Of a stretch of 64,000 bases of DNA, positions 10,006-21,512 are shown one piece after another. Made by a program: the position numbers and the translations under genes. The DNA is taken from NCBI RefSeq assembly GCF_001704415.2, contig NC_030821.1:37555210-37619209 (forward strand), given 5' to 3'. This DNA is from Capra hircus (Eukaryota; Chordata; Mammalia; Artiodactyla; Bovidae). Every line of letters begins with the position of its first letter. Within the stretch, counting starts at the first letter, position 1. The notes under the pieces were generated by a model that was given only the letters and a program-made list of their open reading frames with translations, ran no database searches and was not told where the DNA came from.

Positions 10006-10446
10006 CTGTCATTTCAGAAAACAAAGGATGTTGCTGTAGCCAGCAACGGGATACAGCAGTGGTCCTGATGTGCGCCCTGAAGGGATTCAGGATGGAGGAA
10101 AAACAGCATCGGCCCTAGGTAGTTAAGATGCATATCAAAAAATAATTTCAATGAGCCCAGACTCTTGCATCTTCCCATACAAAGAAAAGCACTAAAATCA
10201 TCGTAAGATGTCCATTTTTAGTGTTTAGCAGTTATCTTTTGATATTTGACTACATAGGGGTTTTTTTTTGTTGTTTATTTGTTTTGTTGTTGTTTTCCAC
10301 AAAAGCTATATATCCTGGCTTCTCCCTTATCTCTTCAGAGCAGTCCCTCAGAGCTGAGAGGCTGTATCCCTGGCGTAAGTTCTTAAAAAGTTCACCAAAT
10401 AAAATATAATTCTCAACCTTTAGTTTGTGCATTTTTTTTTCCCAGT
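10006..10446 (+). mobile_element. Bovid endogenous retrovirus solo LTR, copy 2
   Basis: Same family as 8611-9361 without SINE insertions: 'aaacaaaggatgttgc', 'agggattcagg', 'cggccctaggtag', 'gagcccagactcttgcatct', 'ctatatatcctggcttc'. It has an AATAAA near 10399 followed by 'ttctcaacctttagtttgtg'. It lies about 640 bp after copy 1 in the same orientation, with no recognisable retroviral interior between them. Confidence 0.7.
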
Positions 10447-10507
10447 CTACAGAATGGTTGAGCATCTCTTCACTGGACAAAGGGAAGAGCATTATCACTT
10501 GGTTGAG

Positions 10508-10645
10508 ACTAACCGACTCGATGGACATGAGCTTGAGTGAACTCCAAGAATTGGTGATGGACGGGGAGGCCTGGTGTGCTGTGATTCATGGGGTCACAAA
10601 GAGTTGGACACAACTGAGCGACTGAACTGAACTGAACTGAAATGA
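10508..10645 (+). mobile_element. BovB LINE 3' tail
   Basis: 'ctcgatggacatgagcttga' through 'gggtcacaaagagttggaca' to the repeated ACTGA tail is the extreme 3' end of BovB. It is heavily 5'-truncated. Confidence 0.85.
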
Positions 10646-10666
10646 ACTGAGATTAGGATACAGGGC

Positions 10667-10882
10667 TTCCCAGGTAGCACTAGTGGTAAAGAACCCACCT
10701 GCCAATGCAGGAGACATAAGAGACATGGATTCAATCCCTGGGTCAGGAAGATCTCCTGGAAGAGGGCATGACAACCCATTCCAGTATGCTTACCTGGAGA
10801 ATCCCATAAACAGAGTTTCCTGGTGGGCTCCAGACCGTAGTGTCACACAGAGTACAACATGACTGAAACAACTTGGCACACA
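10667..10882 (+). mobile_element. Bov-tA SINE
   Basis: Full-length layout: 'gggcttcccaggtagcacta' head, 'cctgccaatgcaggagacat', 'ttcaatccctgggtcaggaa' (B-box-like), then a Bov-A body ending at 'acttggcacacac'. Confidence 0.92.
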
Positions 10883-11649
10883 CAGGGAAGAAGTGCCAAT
10901 AACTTTGTTGCAGCCTATCTTTAAAAGCAGAAGGAGCCATGCTGGTCATTAGTTTTAGCGGCAGCACAGAGACAATCAATACAGGTGTCACATCATGTGT
11001 TCCATCATGCTAGAGGATAATAAAACAATATTTATTCTTGTAGGTGAAAATGGCTGAAGAATCCTGAATTACTCTAGCATCTCTTCCCTCAGTGGCTCTA
11101 CAAGACAACCAGTTATAAAACAGATGAAGTTTTCTTTAATATCTTTGAACCTCAGTTCTCTCATCTATGGAATTAAGGAGGTAAGGATTAGACTAATTGA
11201 TTTCTTAGATCTCTTTCAGTTTATGAAGTACTGTTGCAGTAGTTGATAGCCCTGAAGAAAATACTCAAAATTACTCTATTTCCACCTAGTGGTAAAATGA
11301 AGTATTTCTGGCAGCTTTTCTTTGGCAAGTGTTAGTAGCTTGTCAACTTCCACAATCACACAATACCTTTGATGTATATCATATAGTTTTGCTTAAAGAC
11401 AAGTTTCCAGTTTCAGTTTGTATAGATGAATGGGCCTCCCACACAGTTAGTTATAATGTGTAATCATTTCCTAAGACAACAAGCATTGGTGACCTAGAAG
11501 CTCACAGCTGGTTGAAAAAGAGAGTACCGCATTAAATGAATCACTACAGATAACAGAAAGCAATCCATGTTCAAACTATTGAGTCTTCTCTAAGTGTATT
11601 CCCAGATTAATCCAAAAAGGAGGAGAAAAAGCCAAATGATCTCTATCAA
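10883..11649. other. Mostly unique intergenic DNA
   Basis: No gene. A possible MIR fragment lies near 11130-11200 ('ttgaacctcagttctctcatctatggaat' in order). Nothing else was recognised. Confidence 0.35.
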
Positions 11650-11815
11650 GTGTTACTTTTCAAATTTTAGTGTGCAGATCACTCAGGGATCTGCTTACTG
11701 TACAGATTCTGATTTAGCAGTTCCAGAATAGGACATAAGACCATGCATTTCTAACGAACTCCTAGGTGATGCCAATACTGGAGTCTAGGGACCTTGCTTT
11801 GAGTAGCAAGGCTGT
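11650..11815 (+). mobile_element. hAT-type (MER20-like) DNA transposon remnant
   Basis: 'gtgtgcagatcactcaggga', 'cagattctgatttagcag', 'ccatgcatttctaacgaact', 'cctaggtgatgccaatactg' follow the order of the old hAT-Charlie MITE with 'agaatcacctggagggctt' and 'aggtgatgctgatgctg' phrases. Confidence 0.55.
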
Positions 11816-11982
11816 AAAATGAGTACAAATTTGCCCAAGGCTTTGTCACCTGGCTGACTTTCACTTCAGTACATGTGTATTTTCTGACCGTATCCCCATA
11901 AAAATATAAAGAAAAAATGGGAAATCAAACAAACTCACTCCCAAAATTATCTCACTCAACATTTTGACTTTTTTCTCATTTT

Positions 11983-12857
11983 GTTGTTGTTCAGTCGCCA
12001 AGTCAAATCCAGCTCTTTGCAACCCATGGACTGCAACATGCCATGCTTCCCTGTCCTATACTGTCTCCCAGAGTTTTCTCAGACTCATGTCCATTGAGTT
12101 GATGATGCCATCCAACCATCTTATCCTCTGTTGTCCCCTTCTCCTCTTGCCTTCAATCTTTCCCAGCATCAGGGTCTTTTCAAATGAGTCAGTTCTTCAC
12201 ATCAGGTGGCCAAAGTATTGGAGTCTCAACTTCATCATCAATCCTTCCAGTGAATGTTCAGGGCTGATTTGCTTTAGGATTGACTGGTTTGATCTCCTTG
12301 CATTCCAAGGGACGCTCAAGAGTCTTCTCCAATGGCCATAGCCGCGGGCTTAATTGCTCAGTCGTGTCTGACTCTTTGCAACCCCATGGACTGCAGCCTG
12401 CCAGGCTCCTCTGTCCATGGGGATTCTCCAGGCAAGAATACTGAAGTGGGTTGCCATGGCCTCCTCCAGGGGATCTTCCCAACCCTGGGATTGAACCCAA
12501 GTCTCCCACTTTGCAGGCTAATTCTTTACCATCTGAGCCACCACAGCACCACGATGCAAAAGCATCAATTCTTTGGCATTCAGCCTTCTTTATGGTCCAA
12601 CTCTCACATCCATACATGACTACTGGAAAAACCATAGCTTCAACTATATGGACTTTTATCAGCAAAGTGATGTCTCTGCTTTTTAATAGAGTGCTGTCTA
12701 GGTTTATCATAGCTTTTCTTCCAAGGAGCCAGCATCTTTTAATTTCATGACTGCAGTCACTGTCCACAGTGATTTTAGAACCCAAAAAAGTAAAATGTGC
12801 CACTATTTCCACTTTTTCCCCTTCTATTTGCCATTAAGTGATGGGACCAGATGCCAA
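11983..12857 (-). mobile_element. BovB LINE fragment, split by a Bov-tA
   Basis: Antisense BovB 3' portion at 11983-12332 and about 12545-12857. Translated on the minus strand it gives the C-terminal BovB ORF2 tail (WxIKKAE-like segment, then the degenerate end), with stops. A Bov-tA interrupts the two parts. Confidence 0.88.
12345..12543 (-). mobile_element. Bov-tA SINE inside BovB
   Basis: 'ttgctcagtcgtgtctgact' to 'catctgagccaccacagcac' in antisense. BovB sequence resumes on the far side with 'caaaagcatcaattctttgg', which shows that the SINE is the younger insertion. Confidence 0.88.
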
Positions 12858-13962
12858 GCTATGTTTCTCTCTGTTCACTGGAAAACATAATAGGAAGCTT
12901 CACATGGGGTAAGGAACATGGATAATAGTTTTAATCTCTTTGTTGAAAATCTTATAGCCAGTTTTCTGACCCTGACCCTTTCTGGCTTGTCTTGCTCTAG
13001 ACATGCTTTGAATACTCAGCTTAAAACCAAATATTCCGTAAGAAATCCCATTTGAAATCAGTTCCAAAAGTATATGCTAATAAGTAGATAGAGCATGGAG
13101 CTGCATCTTGACTGAGGGCTACAGCAGCAGAATTTTCCAGATAAGAATAAAGTCAGGAAACCACAATACTTAAGGTACACTTTGACTGTTAAGTTCTAAA
13201 TCCTTCAGTGGATCCAGCAGCAACAAGGAACTGGCAATAACTACCATCCTTCAATGGAAGATTGTCCTGTTTTAGATAATAAGATTATTTTTATTAAAGT
13301 ACTTCTAAGAATGGAGTGATTTTATGAACTTCGTCCTTTTGCTTAAAGCAATTTGATTCTTACACAATGTGACTGCTGTAACTAACCATTAAAACTTTCC
13401 AGTTGCTAAATAATTCATGGTAACTCTGTGCTTGCAACAAGATATTGCAAGTGTCACAATAATAAAAGGTTGTCAGCTTCAAAACAAGGCAGAGGTCATA
13501 GTGACTCATCTCAGTGTGAGAGAAATCCATTTCCATTACTTACACAGGTCTTCCTGCTCTCCAGAATTATGTTATTGGGCATTGATTTCATTATTAGCTC
13601 ACAGCAACAGATTGTAGAAATATGTAGTTTGGCTAACCCTCTCATGCCTCATGCAGGCAGCATTCGAGGTGTCTAAAAGCACAGCACCTAAAGGGACGTC
13701 TTGAAGTGGACAACAGAATGCTTGCAGAGCTCCCCAATAAACACCAAATTATCAGAAAAACACTAACTTCACCAGGCAATACAGCCTGAAGACAACTATC
13801 CTGGCAACACTACCTCTAAGCATATTGCTACTCCTAACATACACTATATTATGTACAAAGGCTGGGTCTGGCAGGCCACATACACACAGACAATTTATAA
13901 AAGACAGTTTTGCCCTCTTAAACTTGCAAAGAACAAAAACTCCAAATAATATTTTTCCGCTG
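12858..13962. other. Unique intergenic DNA
   Basis: No gene or confidently named repeat. The open frames at 13417-13676 are short and overlap one another in different frames. Confidence 0.35.
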
Positions 13963-14298
13963 TGCTATGTGCTGTGCTTAGTTGCTCAGTTGTGTCCGAC
14001 TCTTTGTGACCCCATGGACTGTGGCCTGCCAGGCTCCTCTGTCCATGGGGATTCTCCAGACAAGAGTGCTAGAGTGGGTTGCCATGCCCTCCTCCAAGGG
14101 ATCTTCCCGACCCAGGGATCAAACCCAGATCTCCTGCGTTGCAGGTGGATTCTTAACCACCTGAGTCACCAAGGAAGCTCCAGAATACTAGAGTGGGTAG
14201 CCTATCTCTTCTCCAGGAGATCTTCCCAATCCAGGAATTGAACCAGGGTCTCCTGCATTGTAGGTGGATTATTTACCAGCTGAACTACCAGGGAAGTG
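13963..14298 (-). mobile_element. Two abutting Bov-tA SINEs, antisense
   Basis: A full antisense unit at 13963-14181 ('gctcagttgtgtccgactct' to 'gagtcaccaaggaagctcc') is followed at once by a second, truncated unit at 14182-14298 ('agaatactagagtgggtag' to 'ctgaactaccagggaagtgg'). The junction suggests that one inserted into the other. Confidence 0.88.
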
Positions 14299-16211
14299 GC
14301 CAAATTGTTTTCTGGCAGATTATACTATCCCGTTTTTCAGTCCCAACTTCCAAATGCTATTCTATGATTGAGTGTTTTTCTCTCCAGATTTTAACACCAT
14401 TTGATCATTTCTCTTTATTGATACTTTTTACTAGAATTAATGGTTTTTTAAATCCAACATACAAAATAACTTGCCCTGAGCTTTTCACCCTGATGGGTCA
14501 GGCCCATTGCTTCCTTTCGCCTGAATTAGCTTGTAAGAACCATCAGAATTTAATAACCTACCTAAATCCAACTGAAGGCACTTCCTGGATTCTCTCTGGT
14601 CCTCTGAACTTGGTGGTGGGAGACCTACTCCATCGTCCCTTAGAGGCATGCGCAGCACTGCACAAACAGCATCGCGGGATTCTGTGCCCCACCTTAAGGA
14701 GCCAAGAGGCAGGATAAGTGTTTCCCTTCATCTACCCGTGAACAGCGTGGACATTTTTCGTTCACCTGCCCACTTCAGCACTGGCTAAAGATATAAATTC
14801 AGCAGCATGTAGTGACATGTTTGTTTTATTCCTCCAAGTGTTATCCCCTTGTTGTCTGGCCTCTTTTGTTCCTGAACTCCTCCTTTTACACCAATGAATG
14901 ACTCTGTTAATAATGAGAAGCCAATTTGCATTTCCAATGAACCACATCCTGCTTTCTGGGTTGGCTAGATGCTGTGATTTCCTACAGGAACTGGGAACTG
15001 AGTGGATGTTACCCATCGAGGTTAACCATGATCTTGGTTTGGGTCTATTTTAGAAGGTGGATAAAGAATATTTGTGCCACAAATCTCAGCTCTTGTCATC
15101 TTGTAGATTCAAAATACTTTGTTAATCCCTCAATACCAAGTTGAGTTTCCTAATGCCTCTTCTGCCCTGGTAGATTAACAGAACTAAACACTGTTTTTGA
15201 CATAATGCAAGCTGTATTGCCTATATGTCCCAGTTAGCCTTAGGACAAGTCTGAGTGATGGCTGTTGTCCTGGTGTAATTATAAACAATACTGTCACTCA
15301 AAGTAACTCAAATTAAATATTGGATGAAGAGTAATAAAATTGGATGAAGAGTAATAAAGTGTAATTATCACCTTCCAGGCAGCTCTAAAGACTAAATTTC
15401 AAGTATGACATTACCGCGGGACACTAATAATCATCTAATGTAAAACCTGAAGATTTTTTTACAGCAGAGGAGAAAGGCTGTGAGGCATAGTCACATGACC
15501 TACTCACATGACCTTACACAATATGTCATGTGTGCACTGCTCTGCTTACCCACAAATGAAATACAAACACAGCTGTCCACACGTGATAAACCCCTTTGAT
15601 TCAAGTCAGCCTGCATTTTTATACTGCCTAACAATTATGTGGAATAGGATGTAGTCCTTGTTTTCAAGGAGTTTGTCATCTAAGCTTATATCAACCAAGG
15701 AACTTGCATTTATATAATTTTTTTCATTTTATCAACATTTATTAAAACATTTCTCTCTTAGTTCTGAAACTTCTCAAAAATGCCTCTGAAAACATCAAAT
15801 AGATATCTTTGTAACATTAATTGAACTTTCCAAGAAGATACCACAGAGCCTTCTGGGTGGGGAGTTATTGCGGAGGGGGGGGGGGGGAGGGAGGCGGTGA
15901 CTGCATATATAGTCCTAACTACTTTCGATTCTAGATTTTTGATTGTTTATTTGTTGGTGTGTTTGTTTGAACAGGTCATCTCTTTGACAGGAATGAGGTG
16001 AGGGCACTGAATGATATGTCCTGTTGAAAACTAATGTACCAAATGCCACAGAACCCCCTGAGGTAACATTCACTAAGATCAGAAAGATCTTGACTAAGAA
16101 ATAGTGGGTCAGAGAGCATGAAGCAACTCACAGCACTACTCCAATCACCCTGTGTTTCAGAAGTAGTTCATTGCCATGAACCTGGGAATAAACTGACATT
16201 TGGCATAGCAT
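14299..16211. other. Unique intergenic DNA with two small low-complexity sites
   Basis: No gene. A 19-bp unit, ttggatgaagagtaataaa, is repeated directly at about 15319-15357, and a run of about 13 G lies near 15875-15887. The open frame at 14193-14717 begins in a SINE and has no recognisable domain. Confidence 0.4.
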
Positions 16212-16695
16212 ATTCAAAAGCAGAGACATTACTTTGCCAACAAAGGTCCGTCTAGTCAAGGCTATGGTTTTTCCAGTGGTCATGTATGGATGTGAGAGTT
16301 GGACTGTGAAGAAAGCTGAGTGCTAAAGAATTGATGCTTTTCAACTGTGGTGTTGGAGAAGACTCTTGAGAGTCCCTTGGACTGCAAGGAGATCCAACCA
16401 GTCCATTCTAAAGATCAGTCCTGGGTGTTCACTGGAAGGACTGATGCTAAAGCTGAAACTCCAATACTTTGGCCACCTCATGCAAAGAGTTGACTCATTG
16501 GAAAAGACTCTGATGCTGGGAGGGATTTGGGGCAGGAGAAAAAAGGGACGACAGAGGATGAGATGGCTGGATGGCATCACCGACTAGATGGATATGAGTT
16601 TGAGTGAACTCTGGCAGTTGGTGATGGACAGGGAGGCCTGGCGTGCTGCGATTCATGGGGTCGCAGAGTCGGACACGACTGAGCGACTGAACTGA
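16212..16695 (+). mobile_element. BovB LINE 3' fragment
   Basis: Sense BovB: 'aaaagcagagacattacttt', 'gtatggatgtgagagttgga', 'actttggccacctcatgcaa', and the tail 'gagcgactgaactgaac'. It matches the 3' end of the 27393-28384 copy in the opposite orientation. Confidence 0.92.
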
Positions 16696-17443
16696 ACATT
16701 GTGAGATACACAACTTGCGTAATAAAATCTGCCAGTGTGCAAGTCACAGCAGAGATTCTCCACCACCCCAGGCAGGCTGGGCAAGGACCAGAAAATCCTG
16801 CTGTGTTCCCTTTACTGTATCAGTGACATCCTCTTTGGAAAGAAGAGACTCAGAAGCAAAGCTTAATAATTTTCCCACACATCCTCTGATACCTTTGTCT
16901 TTCAGTAGAAATTATAAGTGGTTCCTGGAAGAAGAATATGACTCTGTTATGACAAGTTTGATTGTATTTGTTATACAATACAAAATATTATTACTTCTGT
17001 AGCTATATTATCAGTATATCATACAAAATAATAAAAACTCTAGTCAGTCAAGGAAAACACACAAAGGTATCATAACAAATCCTCTGAGAAGTCACAGACC
17101 CACACCAGTCTTGCAACAGACAGGCCCCTTAAACTAAAATAGATCCTAACTTCCTTTCTTGTCTGCTATTCTAGAATAGGACCAGCTTCTGGAAACAGGA
17201 ATGAATGTCACTTACTGGTGTCCCTTTGAATGTTACTTACTACATGAAAGTCATTTTATACCACTTACTATATGAAAAAAACAGGGTTTTTTTCCCCCAT
17301 TATATTGTATATCTTTCCATTTTATTTTATTTTTGCATTTTGGTTGACATAATCACTTCTGAGATATATTTACAGAAACAGAAGTTGGGCTCCATTAGGA
17401 ACAGAAAATTATAACTGCCTAATATCTAATTTTGAAAGCAAGT
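16696..17443. other. Unique AT-rich intergenic DNA
   Basis: No gene or repeat recognised. The open frames here lack any family resemblance. Confidence 0.35.
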
Positions 17444-17451
17444 AGGGATAT

Positions 17452-17677
17452 AAATTGGGCTTCTTAGGTGGCTCAGCGGTAAAGAATCCGCCTGCCAGCA
17501 CAAGAGATACACGAGGTGCAGGTTCAATTGCTAGGTCAGGAAGATCCCCTGAAGGAAGAAATGGCAACCCACCCCAGCATTCTTGCCTGGAGAATCCCAT
17601 GGACAGAGGAGCCTGGCGGGCCAGTCCACGTAGTCACAAAGAGTTGGACGTGACTGAGAGACTGAGCTCTCATGCAC
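17452..17677 (+). mobile_element. Bov-tA SINE
   Basis: 'gggcttcttaggtggctcag' head with the Bov-A body to 'gtgactgagagactgagct'. An 8-bp flank, agggatat, at 17444-17451 and 17678-17685 is a probable target duplication. Confidence 0.9.
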
Positions 17678-17685
17678 AGGGATAT

Positions 17686-18529
17686 GAGTCATAATCCGAA
17701 ACAAGATAAAAGTTGCTTCAGAATTCAGTAAACCTTTTAATCACTTGCCAGCATTCATGAAGAATGCAGCAGCGAGCTCCCTTTCGCTTCCATCTTTCCT
17801 GGGCTAGTGGTAGCGGCCCCGCCTTTTGTAGAGCAGGGCTCCATTTCTTTCCCACACTGACTTTCTCAACCCCAACCCTGAAGGCCTCTACTCTGAGGAA
17901 ATTGAAGTCATTTTTGCATATTCAGAAGTTAAACTTGATCTCTGGTTCCCACACCCAAGTCACTGAATTTTTATTTGCACATTTTGGCAGTAATTTCTAG
18001 TCAAACCTGGTTGCAGTCCCATTAGCTGTCAGTTACGCCCACATGATATCAGTAAATCCCTGAAAGTCAGGTGGTTTCATTTCTGAATGGGAATGTATGA
18101 TTTGAAATCCGAACTAAAGGAGGATCTTAAAATTTTAGAGCTTGGATGAATTATAGATGTCTTCTACTTCAATGTAAGCCCATTCAGATTTCTTTTAGTA
18201 CAAATAAATTCAACCTCTCACTTAAATCCTTCTGGGGATGGAGACGTTTCTTCCCCACCAATAAGTCCTTTGTGCATTTAACTGGGGGCAAGCCATTATC
18301 ACTATGTACTGAAATCTTTCAGTGATTTATAGCTATTGGTCTTAGTTTGACCCTTTGGAATAACATAGAATGTCTGCTCGCTGATTTTCTCATGGTAGAC
18401 CTATAAGGTCTGTACGTATTTGATGATGATACTTAACATAGACAGTTGCTTAGAAATCCAAATATATTGTATATAAGGTACTTTGGATAAAGAGAGAACT
18501 ATAAATAAAATTGTATAAAATATACATTA
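17686..18529. other. Unique intergenic DNA
   Basis: No gene or repeat recognised. Confidence 0.35.
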
Positions 18530-18611
18530 TGTGTATGTGTATATAAATGTGTATGTACATATATGTATAGGTGGGTGCATGTATATATATATATATACAC
18601 ACACTCTATCT

Positions 18612-18650
<39 letters not shown>

Positions 18651-18652
18651 TG
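18530..18652. repeat. Compound (TA)n/(CA)n microsatellite
   Basis: Alternating TG/TA sequence leads into (TA) runs near 18581-18596 and 18615-18637, each followed by CACACA. The result is a long alternating purine-pyrimidine tract. Confidence 0.9.
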
Positions 18653-18747
18653 GAGAGAGAAAAGTATAAATTAGAGAAAAAGGAATAGTAAAAAAATAGT
18701 AATTCTAATTACATTTTAAATTTAGACTAAGCTAGAGGCTAGGAAGG

Positions 18748-18945
18748 GCTTCCCAAGTGGTGCTAGTGGTAAAGAACCCTCCTGCCAATGCAGGAGACAT
18801 AAGAGATATGGGTACAATCCCTGGGTCTGGAAAATCCCTTCCAGTGTTCATGCTTGGAGAATCCCATGGACAGAGGAGCCTGGTGGGCTACAGTCCATGG
18901 GGTTGCAAAGAGTCAGACACGCCTAAAGCGACTTAGCACACAAGC
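18748..18945 (+). mobile_element. Bov-tA SINE with exact 14-bp target duplication
   Basis: Full layout from 'gcttcccaagtggtgctagt' to 'gcgacttagcacacaagc'. The flanks agaggctaggaagg at 18734-18747 and 18946-18959 are identical, which marks a fairly young insertion. Confidence 0.94.
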
Positions 18946-18959
18946 AGAGGCTAGGAAGG

Positions 18960-20274
18960 ATCACATAATAATAACTAAAATCTTGTTTAATGTGACTATT
19001 ACAAAACATTCAGAAAAAGAATCATTTCCACTCTACTCAACATAGAGTATTTCATAATGCAACTGCAACTATTGCCTCAGAATGCAGTTTTTCCAGAGTA
19101 AGTAAGCAATAACAGAATCCCAAATTACAGGTTTACAAAGAATATCAGATATATTCAGAGATTATTGAAGTATTAAAAACACTTATAGGGAGAAATATTG
19201 AAGTAACAAATGAGAAGAGAATTAGCCTAAATTATTTCTATCAATTCATATTTGGCCTATGAAAATAATAGTTAATAATTGATGATTAGAGCAATACTCA
19301 TGTGTGGATTTCAAATAGCTTTGGCAAACAACACTAAAATTAATTATGCAGTTGCTTAGCCTTCACCCTTATTCCTTAGGAGAGCCATGTATCAAAATGA
19401 CAATATGCATCATATAAACACACACACACACACACACACACATGATTTGCTCACTATTTCAACAATAACAAGGCCTTTATGGTTTCTTAGAGAAATGTTT
19501 TTTAAAATGTAATTACTGTGGTCTCATTTCTTTTACCTTCCCTTCGATTGGATAAGCTTATCTTAAAAAGACTGTTTAAGAATTGAGTTAGAGCAACTTT
19601 CGTCTCCTTCTTAACTCTATGCAGCATTGTTTTAAGATATGACAGGCATAGAAACACTGACCACTCATAAAACAATACTTTTATTAATTATCCACCCTAA
19701 TGGCACAATGATATAGATGAAAGAACAGTGTCCTAAAAATGTAGGAAACCCTAGTTCTAGACTCCTTTGTCCTGCTACAGAATAACTGTGTAAACTTAGA
19801 TTTTTATTTCCTCATCTGAAAAATGAGAACAGAGTAAATCAAATTTTCAAGGACATACATATTAATTTTACAAAGCATTTCTTTGACAACCTAAAAGGAA
19901 ATCCGCATTGACAAAAAAGAACAAAAAAAAAACCTCCAAGTTGTGTCCTTTAATCATTTATCATCTATTTTTAAGGGTTAAATATAATAGTTGAAAAAAA
20001 AAAATACATGCCATTGGCTGTTTTCAGATCCCACCACCTGGGCAAATCCTTATTATTGTTGTCCAACCTGTTTACCCAGCAAGAGAGCTTGCTGAAGGGG
20101 GGCATTCCAAGCAGAAATGGAAGAATTCTCTGAGTCAAGAAAATTGCAAGTAAGAAATTCTCAGTGATAAGAAATGGGGATGGATTCTCCAAAGAATCCA
20201 CAGTGGTATCTTATGCGTGAAAAAAAAAAAAAAAAAAAAAGTAGGCAGCTTTAAATACTCACCAAGAGCAATCT
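18960..20274. other. AT-rich intergenic DNA with simple repeats
   Basis: No gene. Contains a (CA)n run near 19418-19442, a MIR-like remnant near 19735-19850 ('actgtgtaaacttag', 'tcctcatctgaaaaatgag') and a poly(A) run at about 20220-20240. Confidence 0.45.
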
Positions 20275-20674
20275 GTTGTTCATTCACCAAATTGTGTCCA
20301 ACTCTTTGTGACCCCATGTATGGCAGCACACCAGACTTCCCTGTCCTTCACCATCTCCCAGAGTTTGCTCAAACTCATGTCCATTGAGTCGGTGATGCCA
20401 TCCAACCATCTCATCCTCTGTTGCCCCCTTTTCCTCCTGCCCTCAATCTTTCCCAGGGTCTTTTCCAATGAGTCAGCTTTTCACATCAAGTGGCCAAAGT
20501 AGTGGAGCTTCAGCTTCAGCATCAGTCCTTCCAATAAGGATTCAGGGTTGATTTACCTTAAGATTAACTGGTTTGATTTCCTTGCTGTCCAACGGACTCT
20601 CCAGAGTCTTTTCCACACCACAGTTTGAAAGCATTAATTTTTCGGCACTCAGCCTTCTTTATGATCTCACTCTC
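20275..20674 (-). mobile_element. BovB LINE 3' fragment, antisense
   Basis: 'ttgtgtccaactctttgtga' to 'gcactcagccttctttatga' is antisense BovB, more diverged than the 27.4-kb copy. Confidence 0.88.
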
Positions 20675-21264
20675 ACTAAGAGCAAACAAATGCCAAATAT
20701 ATTTTACCATTCAAATGTAAATAAGTTTCACCTCATACTATTCCAGTCAAATAAGATTTTTTTCTACTCTTTTTCCCCCCCTTTTTTCCACAGCATGAGA
20801 GCAGCCAGAAGTAACCTCAAGGAGGCAGGATGATGATTGAGGAGAGGTCTCCATATTCACCCATAGAAGTTTTCCAGGCTGTGCAGAAGCTACGGGAGGG
20901 CAGGAAACTGCTTTCTTCTTGCACAATGAGAAGGTCCACTCTTTAAACCTTTCAGTTACATGTGTGTTCACTTAACGCCTGTGAAATGTGCAAGAGTTAC
21001 TCACATTCCTTCTCATTAACCCCACTCTCTTTTTTTTCCCCTGTGCTGGGAGATTTCTATCATTTCTTAAAATAATTGCCAGGGTTATGCCAGATATATA
21101 GATCAATTAAGTCAAATGGTGCCTCTGAAAACAAATGGGAGCATGAAAGCCTCACTTTTAGGTTGCTGGGGGATTTTTTTGGTTTGTTTTTTTTTTACCA
21201 TCTCCAGACACCTGATGATGGTAATACCATCCTTCATATGACTCCATGTGCCAAAAAAATGTAG
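20675..21264. other. Unique intergenic DNA
   Basis: No gene or repeat recognised, apart from short C/T-rich and T-rich runs. Confidence 0.35.
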
Positions 21265-21274
21265 TTAAGAATGT

Positions 21275-21502
21275 GCATGCATGCATTTTAAGTCTCTTCA
21301 GTCTTGTCTGACTCTTTGTGACCCTATGGACTGGAGCCCACCAGGCTCCTCTGTCCATGGGATTTTTCAGGCAAAAATACCAAAGTGGGTTTCCATGCCC
21401 TCCTCCAGGGCATCTTCCCCAGCCAGGGATCAAACCCACATCTCTTATGTCTCCTGCATTGGCATCAGGTTCTTTACCATTGGCGCCACTTGGAAAGCCC
21501 AA
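21275..21502 (-). mobile_element. Bov-tA SINE, antisense
   Basis: Antisense Bov-tA ending 'ggcgccacttggaaagccc'. The flank ttaagaatgt at 21265-21274 and 21503-21512 is its target duplication. Confidence 0.92.
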
Positions 21503-21512
21503 TTAAGAATGT

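Noticed and set aside
10667..10760. tRNA-like gene at the head of Bov-tA copies
   Set aside because: The heads resemble A/B-box tRNA promoters, but they belong to SINEs. They lack an intact cloverleaf and acceptor stem and occur in many copies.
12258..12812. 184-codon minus-strand frame
   Set aside because: It is a translation of BovB joined to an inserted Bov-tA. The join is a product of transposition, not a gene.
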